From assembly GCF_035917275.1 (NCBI RefSeq), contig NZ_CP108508.1, positions 5,022,001-5,086,000 of the forward strand: a stretch of DNA of 64,000 nucleotides, written 5' to 3'. Below are positions 62,092-64,000 of the stretch, piece by piece (the first letter of the stretch is position 1; each line of letters opens with the position of its first letter). The notes beneath the pieces are model-generated. The model saw only the letters and a list, made by a program, of their open reading frames with translations. It was not told where the DNA came from and did no database searches. Source of the stretch: Streptomyces sp. NBC_01237 (lineage in GTDB: Bacteria; Actinomycetota; Actinomycetes; Streptomycetales; Streptomycetaceae). The position numbers were made by a program, and so were the translations under genes.

Positions 62092-62958
62092 TCAGGGAAA
62101 TGCCAGAGCGTCCGGGCCGAGGGGCGGAACGAGCCCCTCGGCCGCGGCGCGCGTCAGCAGACCGCGGATCGCCGCGTAGCCGTCCTCGCCGAGGCCGGCC
62201 GTGAACTCGTTGACGTAGAGCCCGATGTGCTGGTCGGCCACGGCCGGGTCCATCTCCTGGGCGTGCTCCAGGACGTAGGGCCGTGAGACCTCCGGCGCGT
62301 CCCAGGCCATCCGCACCGATGTGCGCACCGATTCGGCCAGCCGTTCCAGCTTTTCGGCGCCCAGCGAGCGCTTGGCGATGATCGCGCCGAGCGGGATCGG
62401 CAGACCGGTGGTCTCCTCCCAGTGCCGTCCCATGTCCGCCAGGTTGTGCAGGCCGTAGTTCTGATACGTGAAACGCGCCTCGTGGATGACCAGACCGGCG
62501 TCCACCTTGCCGTCCCGCACCGCGGGCATGATCTCGTCGAACGGCATGACGACGACCTCGCCGACCCCGCCCGGTACGACCTCCGCCGCCCAGAGCCGGA
62601 AGAGCAGATAGGCGGTGGAGCGCTCGCTCGGTACGGCGACGGTCCGGCCGGTCAGATCCGTACCCGGCTCCTTCGTCAGCACGAGCGGCCCGCAGCCCCG
62701 CCCCAGCGCGCCGCCGCACGGCAGCAGCGCGTACTCCTCCAGCACCCAGGGCAGCACGGCGTACGAGACCTTCAGCACGTCGAGCTCACCTCGCTCGGCC
62801 ATGCCGTTGGTGATGTCGATGTCGGCGAAGGTGACGTCGAGGGCGGGCGCGCCGGGGACCCGTCCGTGCGCCCAGGCGTCGAAGACGAAGGTGTCGTTGG
62901 GGCAGGGCGAGAACGCGATGCGCAACGCCGCGTCAGCTGAGTGAGTCGTTTCGGTCAT
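62092..62958 (-). CDS. mqnD: 1,4-dihydroxy-6-naphthoate synthase (futalosine pathway)
   Basis: Makes 1,4-dihydroxy-6-naphthoate from cyclic dehypoxanthine futalosine in the alternative menaquinone pathway. The 288-aa protein has the family signature SPCPNDTFVFDA, VPSERSTAYLLFRLW and LVIHEARFTY. The start overlaps the end of mqnB by 26 bp, so the two form an operon. The other mqn genes are not in the window. Confidence 0.94.
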   Translation of the reverse strand: MTETTHSADAALRIAFSPCPNDTFVFDAWAHGRVPGAPALDVTFADIDITNGMAERGELDVLKVSYAVLPWVLEEYALLPCGGALGRGCGPLVLTKEPGTDLTGRTVAVPSERSTAYLLFRLWAAEVVPGGVGEVVVMPFDEIMPAVRDGKVDAGLVIHEARFTYQNYGLHNLADMGRHWEETTGLPIPLGAIIAKRSLGAEKLERLAESVRTSVRMAWDAPEVSRPYVLEHAQEMDPAVADQHIGLYVNEFTAGLGEDGYAAIRGLLTRAAAEGLVPPLGPDALAFP

Positions 62959-63649
62959 GCCGGGTCCAACCTTCCAGTACGGCTGCTGTCTTCCCGAACG
63001 CCCCGGTGAGCGCGGCCAGCGCGTCGCCGATGCGCCAGGCGTCCCGGTCGCGGGGGCCGACGGCGTTCGAGACGGCCCGCAGTTCCAGTACCGGGACGCG
63101 GGCCCGGTCGGCGGCCTCGGCCACCCCGAAGCCCTCCATCGCCTCGGCGAGCGCACCCGGGTGCGCGGCGAGCAGGCCCGCGGCGCGGGCGGCCCCGCCG
63201 GTCACGGTGGAGACGGTGAGCACCGGTCCGGCCGCCGCTCCGGTGGCCGCCGCCACCTCCCGTACCAGCGCGGGCGGCGGCAGGAAGCGGTCCCGGCCGA
63301 AGCCGAGTCCGGTGACGGGCACGAAACCGTCCGGGGTCTCGGCGCCCAGGTCGGCGGCGACGAGCTCGGTCGCCACGACGAGCGAGCCGATGGGCGCGGC
63401 GGGGGCGAAACCGCCGCCGATACCGGCCGAGACGACCAGACCGTACGGTTCTCCGGGCGGCGCCGAGGCCAGCGCGAAGGCGGCCGATGCCGCCGCGGCG
63501 GCCGGTCCCACACCGCCCGCCAGGACGTCGAAGGCACCCGTGCGGTGCAGTTCGCCGCCCGGCACGTCAGCCACCGCCGCGGTGGCCCCGAACGCACGCG
63601 TGACCGCGTCCCGTTCCACCGGGACAGCGGTCACGACAAGCACACGCAC
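62933..63649 (-). CDS. mqnB: Futalosine hydrolase
   Basis: Removes hypoxanthine from futalosine, giving dehypoxanthine futalosine. The 238-aa nucleosidase-like (MTAN/PNP fold) protein has VVSAGIGGGFAP, TVSTVTGGA, AMEGFGVAEAA with the catalytic-type Glu and ELRAVSNAVGPRDRDAW. ATG 63649. Upstream on the same strand, 40 bp away, is the partial gene at the window edge. Confidence 0.94.
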   Translation of the reverse strand: MRVLVVTAVPVERDAVTRAFGATAAVADVPGGELHRTGAFDVLAGGVGPAAAAASAAFALASAPPGEPYGLVVSAGIGGGFAPAAPIGSLVVATELVAADLGAETPDGFVPVTGLGFGRDRFLPPPALVREVAAATGAAAGPVLTVSTVTGGAARAAGLLAAHPGALAEAMEGFGVAEAADRARVPVLELRAVSNAVGPRDRDAWRIGDALAALTGAFGKTAAVLEGWTRHDRNDSLS

Positions 63650-63688
63650 GGAAGGGAGCCTCCGGGATCGGGCGGGATCAGGAGGGGG

Positions 63689-64000
63689 TCAGGACGTCTT
63701 CTTGAGCTCGAAGTGCCAGATGCCCGTGAGCTTCTTGCCCTTGGTCTCCACGATGGAGATCTGGGTCTTGTTCGAGGTCTCACCGGTCTGGCTGGCGAAG
63801 AAGGCGCTGCCGGGGATCGACCGGTAGGTCTTCTTGTACGGCTCCTGCTCGGCCTGCTGGCCGTTGATGAAGAGCGTCCAGCCGTTGTCGGCGATCTCGG
63901 GGTCGACGCCGAAGCGGACCTTGTCGTCCATCGCGACCTTGACGGACTTCTCGGCCTTCTTGTTGAGGCAGCCCTGGATGTCGGACTCCTTGAGGGCCTT
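63689..64000 (-). CDS. Partial DUF2771-like lipoprotein (cut by window end)
   Basis: The C-terminal 103 residues of a protein that continues past 64000; no start is in the window. The visible part (CLNKKAEKSVKVAMDDKVRFGVDPEIA, GWTLFINGQQ, GIWHFELKKTS) is a beta-rich secreted-type domain resembling DUF2771 lipoproteins that accompany mqnB in streptomycetes. Assignment is from context and memory. Confidence 0.6.
   Translation of the reverse strand, partial: KALKESDIQGCLNKKAEKSVKVAMDDKVRFGVDPEIADNGWTLFINGQQAEQEPYKKTYRSIPGSAFFASQTGETSNKTQISIVETKGKKLTGIWHFELKKTS

Overview
This is chromosomal DNA from a Streptomyces-type actinomycete. GC is very high with strong third-position GC bias, and GTG starts and 1-4 nt stop/start overlaps are common. 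Many families are Streptomyces markers: a CdgB-like diguanylate cyclase, DUF397, DUF3263, Uma2, futalosine-pathway menaquinone genes and DasR-type dre sites. From memory, the left part (cdgB, nagA-nagK, otsB/otsA, the threonine-synthase-like gene with its sulfur carrier, a cold-shock gene, groEL2) and the right end (mqnD-mqnB) follow the order of a conserved core segment of S. coelicolor. I could not check this.

Layout. 0-3 kb: c-di-GMP synthase and a membrane-anchored carbohydrate-binding protein. 3-9 kb: PfkB sugar kinase and class II aldolase, then nagK-nagA divergent from an orphan sugar-binding lipoprotein, with two dre-like sites between them. 9-13 kb: DUF3263 gene, a 22-bp tandem repeat, otsB/otsA (trehalose) and a GpgS-like glycosyltransferase. 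13-15 kb: a SAM-I riboswitch ahead of metM-metO, the sulfur-carrier route from O-phosphohomoserine to homocysteine. 15-20 kb: cold-shock protein, HrcA/CIRCE-controlled groEL and an ABC exporter. 20-26 kb: a variable block with two Uma2 proteins, DUF397, a SUKH-like protein, a PRC-barrel protein and small unknowns. 26-29.4 kb: RpiR regulator, MurQ and a PTS IIBC permease for MurNAc-type sugar recovery.

29.7-34.7 kb is the most unusual part. Two WXG100-like ESX proteins precede a 567-aa protein ending in a bacterial RNase A-like toxin domain. Then come candidate immunity genes, an orphan toxin-tip fragment, a CdiI-type immunity gene, a paralogue of the first immunity gene and a decayed second copy of the toxin-tip/CdiI segment. 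This resembles a polymorphic-toxin cassette array grown by duplication.

35-44 kb: DUF4031, MFS exporter, HD hydrolase, DUF2891, then a 5-oxoproline module. Its DUF969/DUF979 permease pair and pxpABC flank a GntR/FCD regulator, and the same TTGTTGAACAA-type palindrome lies before both transcription units. 44-50 kb: CopA copper ATPase with two CsoR-like boxes, CutC with a dre-like site, and a HelD-type ATPase. 50-56 kb: XPB-like helicase, a helicase-associated protein and a repeat-bearing membrane protein. 56-60.4 kb: a siderophore uptake operon behind an iron-box-like site. 60.4-64 kb: HAD phosphatase, small membrane protein, extended cold-shock protein, mqnB-mqnD and a partial lipoprotein gene cut by the window edge.

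I saw no rRNA, tRNA, CRISPR array, insertion sequence or integrase. Most sites were found by eye. Family names rest on recognised motifs, not searches.
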